Positions 48,299 to 55,642 of a DNA stretch of 64,000 nt are shown piece after piece. Source of the DNA: an uncultured PS1 clade bacterium (GTDB lineage: Bacteria > Pseudomonadota > Alphaproteobacteria > RS24); contig CACNWB010000002.1 in assembly GCA_902624095.1 (NCBI GenBank), positions 1-64,000 on the forward strand, given 5' to 3'. The notes under the pieces were generated by a model that was not told where the DNA came from, searched no databases, and worked only from the letters and a program-made list of their open reading frames with translations. Position 1 is the stretch's first letter; every line of letters begins with the position of its first letter. Made by a program: the position numbers and the translations under genes.

Positions 48299-49885
48299 AT
48301 GCGTATTTCGCAACGCATGCAGGCAAAGCAGTCGCAAAAACTGCGTATGAGCCCGCAGCTGCAGCAATCCATTCTTGTTCTGAAAATGAACAATTTGGAG
48401 TTGGCTGAATTACTGCAAGTCGAAGCCGAGAAAAATCCGTTTCTTGAAATTGGTGAGGGTGAAGGGCGTGTCGTTTCGCGGGAGGAAACCGATGGGTCGG
48501 TCAGCGAGCCAAGCGAAGCTCCGGTATCCGCCGATATGGGCGAGGGTGCATCTCCGGATGGGCTGAGTGCTGACGGTGTAATCAAATCTGGCGATCTTGC
48601 AACATTGGATGATGTGATAACACGCGGACATTTGGGCGATGCAACCTTGGAAGCAGAAGACGAGGGCTGGCGAGAGGAAACGCACAGCAGTGTGGGCGAG
48701 TTTTTGTCCGCAGATAGCGAAACGCAGGCCACCGCCAAGATTATTGAAGAGGTTGTATCCGAAGATGAGACGCTTGCCGATTATCTGCGCATGCAGCTGG
48801 TTGATCTGTCACCCGATGCCGATTTGCGCGGGCTGTGTCTGGTCCTGATCGGCTGGATCGATGAAGACGGCTATCTGCGCGAAGACGACGCGGAGATTTG
48901 CAACAGTCTTGACATTGCGCCGGATCAGCTTGGAGCCGCGCTGGGATTGTTGCGGGGGCTTAATCCGGCTGGCATTTTTGCGCGCAATTTGCGCGATTGT
49001 TTAAATCTGCAATGGCAACGTTTGCCCGATCACGAACCCGCCCAAATAGTGTTGCTTGACCACCTTGATCTTTTGGCGAGCGGTAAACTGGACCAGCTTG
49101 GCGAAGTTTGTGGTCTTTCTAAAGAGGAGTTGGGCCGGGCTTTGCGCGATCTGCAAAGCCTAAACCCACGCCCGGCTGCCGAATTTGCGCGCGCATCCGT
49201 CAGCATACAAGCACCCGAAATTCTGGTGCGCCGCGATGGCGAAGGTTGGCAGGTTAGTCTGAACGATGACGCTTTGCCGCGCATTCTCGTGCTGGAACGC
49301 GAATGGGAGGAAATGGCAAAACGCCCGATGACCGACGCAGACCGGCAGTTTCTGGCATCGAATGTCCAGTCGGCGCGCTGGTTGGCACGCGCCACTCAGC
49401 AGCGCGCTGTCACAATGTTGCGCGTCGCACGGGCTGTGGTCGACCGGCAAAACGACTTTTTGCGCGACGGTCAACGCGGGCTGAAACCCATGGTCTTGCG
49501 TGAAATTGGCGATGCGCTGGAACTGCACGAAAGCACGATTAGCCGCACGGTCGCCAATAAGCTGATTGACACGCCGGCGGGCATTTTTGCATTGAAAGAC
49601 CTGTTTTCGGCGGCACTGACGGGGGGCACGACAGTGCAAAACGGCGAGAAAGGTGGGAATGAAAATAATGGAGCTTCGGCTGCAAGTGTTAAAGCCCGCA
49701 TCCGCGCATTGATTGACGATGAGAAGCCTGACCGCATCATTTCCGATGACATGATTGTTGAGGCGCTCAAAAGTGAAGGGATCGGCGTTGCCCGCCGAAC
49801 CGTCGCCAAATATCGCGAGAGTCTGAATATACCCTCATCGATCATTCGCCGGCGGGCAAACCGCATTCACGGATTGATAAAATAA
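48299..49885 (+). CDS. rpoN: RNA polymerase sigma-54 factor RpoN
   Basis: A 528-residue sigma-54. Region I is glutamine-rich (MQAKQSQKLRMSPQLQQSIL). An acidic region II (residues about 60-150) follows, then the core-binding part and the DNA-binding part with ELHESTISRTVANK. The RpoN box is ARRTVAKYRE near the C-terminus, reading the -24 element. The start at 48299 follows GGAGG. It needs enhancer-binding activators, none of which is in the window. Its location beside flagellar genes with -24/-12 promoters suggests flagellar control here. No LptB or HPF gene flanks it, unlike the usual rpoN context. Confidence 0.95.
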   Translation: MRISQRMQAKQSQKLRMSPQLQQSILVLKMNNLELAELLQVEAEKNPFLEIGEGEGRVVSREETDGSVSEPSEAPVSADMGEGASPDGLSADGVIKSGDLATLDDVITRGHLGDATLEAEDEGWREETHSSVGEFLSADSETQATAKIIEEVVSEDETLADYLRMQLVDLSPDADLRGLCLVLIGWIDEDGYLREDDAEICNSLDIAPDQLGAALGLLRGLNPAGIFARNLRDCLNLQWQRLPDHEPAQIVLLDHLDLLASGKLDQLGEVCGLSKEELGRALRDLQSLNPRPAAEFARASVSIQAPEILVRRDGEGWQVSLNDDALPRILVLEREWEEMAKRPMTDADRQFLASNVQSARWLARATQQRAVTMLRVARAVVDRQNDFLRDGQRGLKPMVLREIGDALELHESTISRTVANKLIDTPAGIFALKDLFSAALTGGTTVQNGEKGGNENNGASAASVKARIRALIDDEKPDRIISDDMIVEALKSEGIGVARRTVAKYRESLNIPSSIIRRRANRIHGLIK

Positions 49886-49963
49886 GCTGTCCGATTTTGG
49901 CAGATATTGGGTTTTGCTTGTGCGGCCATTTTTGCGCTGTTTCTGGCCCGCTCTATTGCGAGG

Positions 49964-50257
49964 TTATTCATCCGTGGTAATAGGACATTGGATTTCGCGA
50001 GTACAGTGTACACTGTTTTCAAGCTCAAAATTAAATGTGCCGCCGCTTTGCCGCCTGTACACACAAATGTTCTTGTCTTCGTCAGCATTTCGGTCGAGCC
50101 GGGCGAGACGACAGGTTTCGGTTTTGGCGTTACGCAATTTCTTGTCTTCGAGAACCTGCTGGGGCACATAAGTGCGTCCAGCTGCTTGTGGCTCGGCGTC
50201 GGGCACCAGCAGCGCGAGGAATGCGAGAAAAAGAATGGGGTGGACGGCCTTAGTCAC
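49964..50257 (-). CDS. Small secreted cysteine-containing protein
   Basis: About 97 residues: a signal-like stretch (HPILFLAFLALLVPDAEPQA), then a charged domain with four cysteines (TETCRLARLDRNADEDKNIC, CTREIQCP). It is not a family I recognise. The start is unsure: GTG at 50257 overlaps the upstream stop by 8 bp; GTG at 50266 and TTG at 50275 are also in frame. It is the last gene of the four-gene minus-strand cassette 51526-49964 and is convergent with rpoN. Confidence 0.55.
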   Translation of the reverse strand: MTKAVHPILFLAFLALLVPDAEPQAAGRTYVPQQVLEDKKLRNAKTETCRLARLDRNADEDKNICVYRRQSGGTFNFELENSVHCTREIQCPITTDE

Positions 50258-50483
50258 TGTCGTCACCTGCCTCAACTACGCTTATCTGCAAACCTTCCTG
50301 TTCTTCCGAGCCAGGCAGAAAGGCTTTTCCCTGTATTGCGCGGGCCCCCAATTTTTCGGTGAGATCAGGTTGTTGGCCGACAAATTCGTTCAAGTGGGCG
50401 CTGATAAGTTTTTCGGCCTCTTCAAGGTTTTCCGCCTCCAGTTCGACAATGCCGTCAATGATCCAGTGAACTTTACATTTCAT
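50250..50483 (-). CDS. Small acidic hypothetical protein
   Basis: A 77-residue protein, MKCKVHWIIDGIVELEAENL then EEAEKLISAHLNEF, ending in an acidic tail. The first part resembles a small alpha/beta module in which a strand carrying glutamates is followed by an EEA helix, but the family is not identified. GGAG stands 6 bases before the ATG, which supports translation. It sits 13 bp after the Sel1-like gene and overlaps the following small secreted gene. Confidence 0.6.
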   Translation of the reverse strand: MKCKVHWIIDGIVELEAENLEEAEKLISAHLNEFVGQQPDLTEKLGARAIQGKAFLPGSEEQEGLQISVVEAGDDSD

Positions 50484-50496
50484 AATTATCTCCTAT

Positions 50497-51141
50497 TCAT
50501 CCTGCGGGCGCGTCGCTGGCTTTCATTTCCCGGAAAATCCGCGCGGCTTCTTCTTGCAGATCGATGAGATTCTCAGGTTCCAGATTTTCAGCTGCATCAT
50601 TTCGTGACTGATAAGCACCTTCCAGCTTCATTGCCGCGCCGATTGCATACCAAACATAAGCTTGACCGTGATCAGGTTTAGCAAGAATTTCTAGAAAATA
50701 ATCACCGCGATGCATAATGGCTGCCCGGTCGCCGGATTGCACACGATTGTTCAGATGCGCCGAAACTTTTTCGCGTATGGCGTCTAGCGCATTCTCCGGC
50801 AGCAAATCTTGCAATTCATCAGCTAGCGCATCGGCCTTGGCCACGCCACCCAAATGCGAAAGCCAGGCCCAGTAAAGCGCCTCCTGAAAATCCTGCGGAT
50901 GCCCGAATCCAGCTCTCAGCAGGGTAGCCAGATTATATTGGGCATCATGCTGTTCATACTCGCTTAGTTTCCTAAAGGCTTCATAGGCCGCGTCAAAATC
51001 CTCTTGCTTTACAAAAGCAACGGCGGCGTCATATTCGGCGTCAAGAGCGTCGTCGGATAGCGCGTGATCGCCAGCCAAAGCGCGCGGCGGGAATATCAGG
51101 AGTGCGCTTGCCAACAGACAAAGACCGATGCGGCGGCTCAT
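50497..51141 (-). CDS. Secreted Sel1/TPR-like repeat protein
   Basis: A 214-residue exported protein: signal peptide (IGLCLLASALLIFPPRALAG), then repeats of the SLR/TPR type (AAYEAFRKLSEYEQHDAQYN, LATLLRAGFGHPQDFQEALY). Further helices (AAIMHRGDYFLEILAKPDHG) match the Sel1 pattern of helix pairs. Such repeats mediate protein contacts, here presumably in the periplasm. ATG lies one base after the stop of the NHLP-like gene, so the two are co-translated. Confidence 0.7.
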   Translation of the reverse strand: MSRRIGLCLLASALLIFPPRALAGDHALSDDALDAEYDAAVAFVKQEDFDAAYEAFRKLSEYEQHDAQYNLATLLRAGFGHPQDFQEALYWAWLSHLGGVAKADALADELQDLLPENALDAIREKVSAHLNNRVQSGDRAAIMHRGDYFLEILAKPDHGQAYVWYAIGAAMKLEGAYQSRNDAAENLEPENLIDLQEEAARIFREMKASDAPAG

Positions 51142-51142
51142 T

Positions 51143-51526
51143 TTATCTTCCGGCCATCATCACAAGTTGCAGATAGAAAATTCTCAACTTGAAGCGTGAC
51201 CCAAAGGGGCGCTCATAAACGACAATCCTCGGGCGGTCAGTATTGCCGCGTTGATATTCGATCGACATGTTTTCGGGCAAAAACAACCCGTGTTCTTCAA
51301 GCGTTTCCTGTGGGGCTTCAGAGAATTGGTCATGGAAGGCTGTATCAATCCACACGCGCGCCAGAACACGGCCTAGAATATCCGGTAGAAATTGTCGTAC
51401 TTCTTCGCGATTATGGATCTGGAGCGGCTGGTTTACAATCTCAAGAGGCGGCCCGTCGTTTTGCGTCGGTGCCAAAGGCTCCCCCTCGTCGTATGGTACG
51501 ACCGAATTGATATTATTTTCCGACAT
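51143..51526 (-). CDS. NHLP (nitrile-hydratase-leader)-like protein
   Basis: A 127-residue protein without a signal peptide. Residues about 52-105 (LARVWIDTAFHDQFSEAPQE, TLEEHGLFLPENMSIEY) follow the pattern of nitrile hydratase alpha-subunit/NHLP domains: A-x-x-x-D-x-x-F, then P, then L-x-x-x-G-x-x-L-P-x. This fold is used as a leader in some RiPP precursors and as an enzyme subunit elsewhere. The C-terminus is a hydrophobic basic stretch (FKLRIFYLQLVMMAGR). No cyclase, radical-SAM or nitrile hydratase genes are near. First gene of the minus-strand cassette. Confidence 0.6.
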   Translation of the reverse strand: MSENNINSVVPYDEGEPLAPTQNDGPPLEIVNQPLQIHNREEVRQFLPDILGRVLARVWIDTAFHDQFSEAPQETLEEHGLFLPENMSIEYQRGNTDRPRIVVYERPFGSRFKLRIFYLQLVMMAGR

Positions 51527-51642
51527 GCAGTGTTTCTCCGAAAACCTGACCTAGTAGACTTTACTATATCCTAACAAGGGTTAACTTTTTATCACAGATA
51601 AAGAAAAACAAAATCGTAGAATTTTTTAAATTTTTCCTGATT

Positions 51643-51657
51643 TGGCATGATTTTTGG
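51643..51657 (+). promoter_or_regulatory. Sigma-54-type promoter, imperfect, before the rod/hook gene
   Basis: TGGCATGATTTTTGG has the -24 GG and a -12 TTGG in place of TTGC at the right spacing. The last base is 30 bases before the ATG at 51688. The -12 element departs from consensus, so it is the weakest of the four sites listed. Confidence 0.5.
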
Positions 51658-51687
51658 ACATATTGATGCAACCGAAAGGATTATGTC

Positions 51688-52470
51688 ATGTTGACAATTG
51701 CGAAATCTGGTCTCAGTGCGTCCATGCACGAGTTGAAAGTGGTGTCTAACAATGTTGCGAATGCCTCTTCAACGGGCTTTAAAGCCAGCCGCTCAAACTT
51801 TGAGGACAGCTACGCGCAGGCCTCCGAAACGCGCCCGGAAATAGACAAGGGCTATGGTACGCGCATTAGGGAATCGCAACGGTCGCATATTCAAGGTTCC
51901 TTGATGGAAACGGGCGGCGCGCTTGACGTTGCGGTAAATGGCGAGGGCATGTTTGTCGTGCGTCGGCCGGAAGCCCCTGAAGACCTTCAGTTCACTCGCA
52001 ATGGGGCGATTGAGCTGACGCTTGACGGAAAGCTCGTTTCCGGTGACGGGCATGAGTTTTTGTCCGCTGATTTGACGCCGATTACCATTCCGTTTTCGGT
52101 TGAGGACGCTGATGGCCGCCTGCGCCGTTTGTCGAAGATTACCGTTGAGGATGATGGTATGATCAAGGCATCCTACGGCCAGGGTGTTGATTTTAACCTT
52201 GCCAAACTCGGGCTCGCACTTTTCTCCGATGAAAGCAAGCTTCTTGCCGATGGCAGCAATTATTTCCGCAGTTCGCCCAGTTCCGGTGCACCTGAAATTG
52301 TAACGCCGCTGGGCGTGCGTAGCGGTGCTCTGGAGCCCGGTTTTCTCGAGGCCGCAAATGTCGACATCACAAGCGAACTAAACCTCATGATGCGCGCGCA
52401 ACATGCATTTTCTGGCGTGTCGCGACTAATGCAGTCCGAGGTTGAGATGGTTCGTAAATTCACCGGCTAA
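51688..52470 (+). CDS. Flagellar basal-body rod/hook protein (FlgE/F/G family)
   Basis: A 260-residue axial flagellar protein. The N-terminal motif MLTIAKSGLSASMHELKVVS then NNVANASSTGFKASR is the rod-protein signature. GGALDVAVNGEGMFVV is the D0/D1 transition. The C-terminus (ANVDITSELNLMMRAQHAFS) closes the coiled D0 helix. Length and lack of a hook insertion suggest FlgF or FlgG rather than FlgE; I cannot decide which. AAGGA lies before the ATG. It stands alone, divergent from the NHLP cassette. Confidence 0.85.
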   Translation: MLTIAKSGLSASMHELKVVSNNVANASSTGFKASRSNFEDSYAQASETRPEIDKGYGTRIRESQRSHIQGSLMETGGALDVAVNGEGMFVVRRPEAPEDLQFTRNGAIELTLDGKLVSGDGHEFLSADLTPITIPFSVEDADGRLRRLSKITVEDDGMIKASYGQGVDFNLAKLGLALFSDESKLLADGSNYFRSSPSSGAPEIVTPLGVRSGALEPGFLEAANVDITSELNLMMRAQHAFSGVSRLMQSEVEMVRKFTG

Positions 52471-52483
52471 GCGGAGTTGGTGC

Positions 52484-52918
52484 CTAGCTCAAGGGTAGCG
52501 TCCAGGTCAAATCGGTGATATTCAGCGTAATATCGTCGGCAATTTTAAGATCGCCTTCAACGCTCACCGACAGATTTTCCGACAAATCCATCGTCAGTGC
52601 TACCGGCCGTGCGCGCGCTAGGTTTATGCCCCGGCAAAGCCGGTCAAACGCCGCTGCCGGCAAAACTATCTCGGCATCCATAACGGCCCGGTCGACAAAT
52701 ATATCCAACCGTCCGCTAGATTGAATAACTGCAGCATTTTCGTTTTGCGCACTATTTCTGTCGGATGCGGGTTTGACCCTCATTGCCACACGCCCGCGGG
52801 CAATGCTTGTTAGGTTGCACATCACATTCAGACAGGGAATTGCATCAAAGCCCGACAAGGAGAGTTCTGACGATTGCACCGTCATGTTTATCGACGCAGT
52901 TGGCAACCACTCGCGCAT
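52484..52918 (-). CDS. Hypothetical protein coupled to fliA
   Basis: A 144-residue protein with a beta-rich, soluble C-terminal half (RPVALTMDLSENLSVSVEGD). Its ATG shares one base with the fliA stop (TGATG), strong evidence for translation from the flhA-flhF-flhG-fliA transcript. It has no signal, membrane segment or motif I recognise. A flagellar role is inferred only from its place. Confidence 0.55.
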   Translation of the reverse strand: MREWLPTASINMTVQSSELSLSGFDAIPCLNVMCNLTSIARGRVAMRVKPASDRNSAQNENAAVIQSSGRLDIFVDRAVMDAEIVLPAAAFDRLCRGINLARARPVALTMDLSENLSVSVEGDLKIADDITLNITDLTWTLPLS

Positions 52919-53640
52919 CAGGCCCGCATGTCCTGCTCGAAATTTTCTTGAATAAAATTGCGCAAGTGCGTCACAGCAGATTTTTTGATCTGCGAAATAC
53001 GACCCGATGAAACCTCAAGAATTTCCGCAATTTCATAGACATTCAACTCTTCGACATAAAATAGCTGGATGATAAGGGCTTCGCGTTCGGGCAGGGTTGT
53101 GAGTGCTTCTTTGAGGATATCGCGCATGTCCTTTTCGGAGACAGATTCCTCGGGGCTATTGCCCGGCGTTGCGAACAGTACGGAAAAATCGTCGTAAACA
53201 CCTTCAAGCGAGTCATGCACATTGGCTGCAAATGCATGCTGCCATTCGGTCAATTCCTCAATAGTGATGTTCATATCGGCGGCAATTTCATTGTGATGCG
53301 GCGCCCGTTTCAGCTTGCGCGTGAGTTTTTCCTCGCTAGCCGTGAAGAGTTTGCGCATCTGAATTGTCGTGCGGCACAAATTCGAGCTTTTGCGCAAATG
53401 GTCGACCATCGCGCCGCGAATGCGCAAGCTGGCATAGCTGGCAAAGGCCACGCCTTCCTGTTTAGAATATTTTTGCGCCGCGGTAATCAGGCCGACGTAG
53501 CCAATTTGCAGCAAATCATCAATTTCAATTGCTGAGTGAACGCGCCCGTGAAGATGCCAGGCAATACGCTTGACGAGATCCATATGCGTGCTGATCAGCG
53601 TTTCTGGCTCAAATTGCGCGTCTGAGTAGTCAGCTTTCAT
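52918..53640 (-). CDS. fliA: Flagellar sigma factor FliA (sigma-28)
   Basis: A 240-residue group 3 sigma factor. Region 2 is visible in HMDLVKRIAWHLHGRVHSAI then EIDDLLQIGYVGLITAAQKY and FASYASLRIRGAMVDHLRKS. Region 4 has EALIIQLFYVEELNVYEIAE and VSSGRISQIKKSAVTHLRN. Sigma-28 transcribes late flagellar and chemotaxis genes. FlgM, its anti-sigma partner, is encoded at 60970. It overlaps flhG by ATGA. Confidence 0.93.
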   Translation of the reverse strand: MKADYSDAQFEPETLISTHMDLVKRIAWHLHGRVHSAIEIDDLLQIGYVGLITAAQKYSKQEGVAFASYASLRIRGAMVDHLRKSSNLCRTTIQMRKLFTASEEKLTRKLKRAPHHNEIAADMNITIEELTEWQHAFAANVHDSLEGVYDDFSVLFATPGNSPEESVSEKDMRDILKEALTTLPEREALIIQLFYVEELNVYEIAEILEVSSGRISQIKKSAVTHLRNFIQENFEQDMRA

Positions 53641-54437
53641 GACGCGGTCTCTTGCGCGTTACGTGCGCCTAGATAACGAATGCCGATAGTTTCATTGACC
53701 GGGCCGGTCAGCAGCCCTTTAGAAATTTTTTGAAAGGCGACAGTTTCACGGCTTGGTTCGGGTCGGGTCATGATGGGTTTGCGCTCGATCACGGATTTGC
53801 GTAGAGCATTGGAATAGGGAACATGCCCAACATAAGTCAGCTGGACTTCGAGAAAACGATTGGTGATATCGCGGAACCGGGAAAAATGGTCTTGCGCCTG
53901 AGGCTCGCTATTGGCCATGTTCACGGCCACATAAAAATGCTTGATATCGGTTTCTAAAAACGCCGCCTTGATCAGCGAATAGGCATCCATGAAGCTGGTA
54001 GGCTCACCGACAAGCACAATGAGCGGGCGATCTGCGGCGGAAACAAAATTAAGTGTTGCATCCGACGCACCGGCGGGTACATCTACAATCAAAACATCGG
54101 TACTTTGCGCCAAAGCCTCGGTTGATCGAACAATCTGGAATCGCGAGGCACTGTCGAGGTTCAAAATATCGACCATGCCACTGCCACCGGAAATAAACTT
54201 GAGGCCGAAAGGTGCGGGGGTACACAGATCAAGCAAGGAGGCATGGTTGTGCAACATGTCGCTCATATTCTGTTTCGGGTCGATGCCAAGCAGAATATGG
54301 GCATTGGCGACACCAAAGTCAGTGTCCAGCAAACATGTGCGATATCCCATTTTGGCAAGCGACAAAGCAACATTGATTGCAATGCTTGTCTTGCCGACCC
54401 CGCCTTTACCGCTCGCAACTGCTACTGAAAACGACAT
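53637..54437 (-). CDS. flhG: FlhG (MinD-like flagellar number regulator)
   Basis: A 266-residue ATPase with the deviant Walker A SGKGGVGKTSIAINVALSLA, the DTDFGVANAHILLG switch and VDVPAGAS. FlhG sets flagellar number and in many bacteria stimulates FlhF GTP hydrolysis by an N-terminal DQAxxLR segment. That segment is absent: the ATG at 54437 gives MSFSVAVASGKGGVGK at once and an in-frame stop lies four codons upstream. The MinD-like C-terminal amphipathic helix is not obvious. Translationally coupled to fliA. Confidence 0.9.
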   Translation of the reverse strand: MSFSVAVASGKGGVGKTSIAINVALSLAKMGYRTCLLDTDFGVANAHILLGIDPKQNMSDMLHNHASLLDLCTPAPFGLKFISGGSGMVDILNLDSASRFQIVRSTEALAQSTDVLIVDVPAGASDATLNFVSAADRPLIVLVGEPTSFMDAYSLIKAAFLETDIKHFYVAVNMANSEPQAQDHFSRFRDITNRFLEVQLTYVGHVPYSNALRKSVIERKPIMTRPEPSRETVAFQKISKGLLTGPVNETIGIRYLGARNAQETAS

Positions 54438-54472
54438 GGTTACATCTTTCTATTTGTCTTGCCGCGTCCGTT

Positions 54473-55618
54473 TCAACAGTTTTCGGCAATATAATCTGCC
54501 ATCAGGCGCACATCGGCAAAACTCACAGAATCAATCATAGCGCGGGAACCCGTTAACAGGCCAAGTTTTTCTCCGCTTTGCGCGATTTGTGAAAACTCGA
54601 CTGGCCCGGCCGCGCATTCATCGAGCTTGGTCAGGCAAACCATTGGCTCCAATTTGGCATATACACCCGTTTGCTGGCGAATGAGCCGAGCACTGCTGGC
54701 ACCAGCCAGTGCCAGTACAACTATCATACGAGCGCCTGGCAGGGCTTCGCGCACTTGTGCGATGACATCATTGGCAATATCAGGCGCGCATGACACGTCT
54801 ACAACATAGCTTTCGCCAACGGCTGTCATTTGCTGGGTAATTTCGTCCGAGCGGAACTTGCACACTGGCACGTTAATAAGCCGTGCGAGTTGTAAAAGGG
54901 TATCGTCTGGATTGGTCTGGGTGTCGGTCATCTCTGCCAGTGTTACCGGTTTTTTGGCACTGCCTTCCAGAATATGCGCTCCAATTTTGCCGGCCAGAGA
55001 AGTTTTGCCAACCCCGGCACCACCGACAACAAAAATTACATCTGCCTGCAGTGCGGTTTGCGGGTTTTCATGAACAAGCTTGTCGGCAAGCGATGCGATA
55101 AAGTTACGCTGGCCGGTTTCGTAATCGACATCGACGAAGCTATGTTTCAATTCTTGCACAATGACGTCGCTGAACCCCAACTGGCGTAATTGCACCGGTG
55201 TCGATATGCCAATATCGTTTCGCAAAGCGGCATCATCGGTAAGCACCATACCATTGAGCATGGATTTCATTTCCACCATATGTTCCTGTAAATCAGCAAT
55301 ATAGGCGGGTATCTGATAGCCCGAAATCAGCCGTTCACTGCCGGCTTCCGACAAGGCCGCCTGATTGTCGCTGTTATTGCCGCTCTGATTTTTACCAGCC
55401 ATCTTCGCATTAGTTTCGGCGAAAATATCGGTAAATTGTTTGCGGGGTTTCGCCTTACGCTTGCCCCAACCGGCTTCTACTGGATTATCGGTCGCGCTAA
55501 TTTCGATCTGATTTCCGCGCTTCGTAGTTGACAGAATATAACAGTTCTCACCCAGTTGATCTGCCATTTTCTCCATGGCGGTGGCGCTGTCTTCGCCGGT
55601 AAATGTCAAAATAGTCAT
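54473..55618 (-). CDS. flhF: Flagellar SRP-type GTPase FlhF
   Basis: A 381-residue protein. The N-terminal B domain begins MTILTFTGEDSATAMEKMAD and contains LGENCYILSTTKRG. The NG domain follows: Walker A GGAGVGKTSLAGKIG (about 205-219), G4 LTKLDE and GLLTGS. At the position of G3 (normally DTAGR) the sequence reads VDVSCAPDIAND, and the DTYR/EQL motif region reads MTDTQTNPDDTLLQL. The P-loop is kept but the catalytic switch motifs look lost. FlhF recruits the flagellar base to the pole. Lies 35 bp before flhG. Confidence 0.88.
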   Translation of the reverse strand: MTILTFTGEDSATAMEKMADQLGENCYILSTTKRGNQIEISATDNPVEAGWGKRKAKPRKQFTDIFAETNAKMAGKNQSGNNSDNQAALSEAGSERLISGYQIPAYIADLQEHMVEMKSMLNGMVLTDDAALRNDIGISTPVQLRQLGFSDVIVQELKHSFVDVDYETGQRNFIASLADKLVHENPQTALQADVIFVVGGAGVGKTSLAGKIGAHILEGSAKKPVTLAEMTDTQTNPDDTLLQLARLINVPVCKFRSDEITQQMTAVGESYVVDVSCAPDIANDVIAQVREALPGARMIVVLALAGASSARLIRQQTGVYAKLEPMVCLTKLDECAAGPVEFSQIAQSGEKLGLLTGSRAMIDSVSFADVRLMADYIAENC

Positions 55619-55642
55619 GGCCGTTTCCTTTCTAAGCAGTCA

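Noticed and set aside
49907..50362. 151-codon plus-strand frame after rpoN
   Set aside because: It runs against two minus-strand genes with signal peptide or ribosome site evidence, and lacks both itself.
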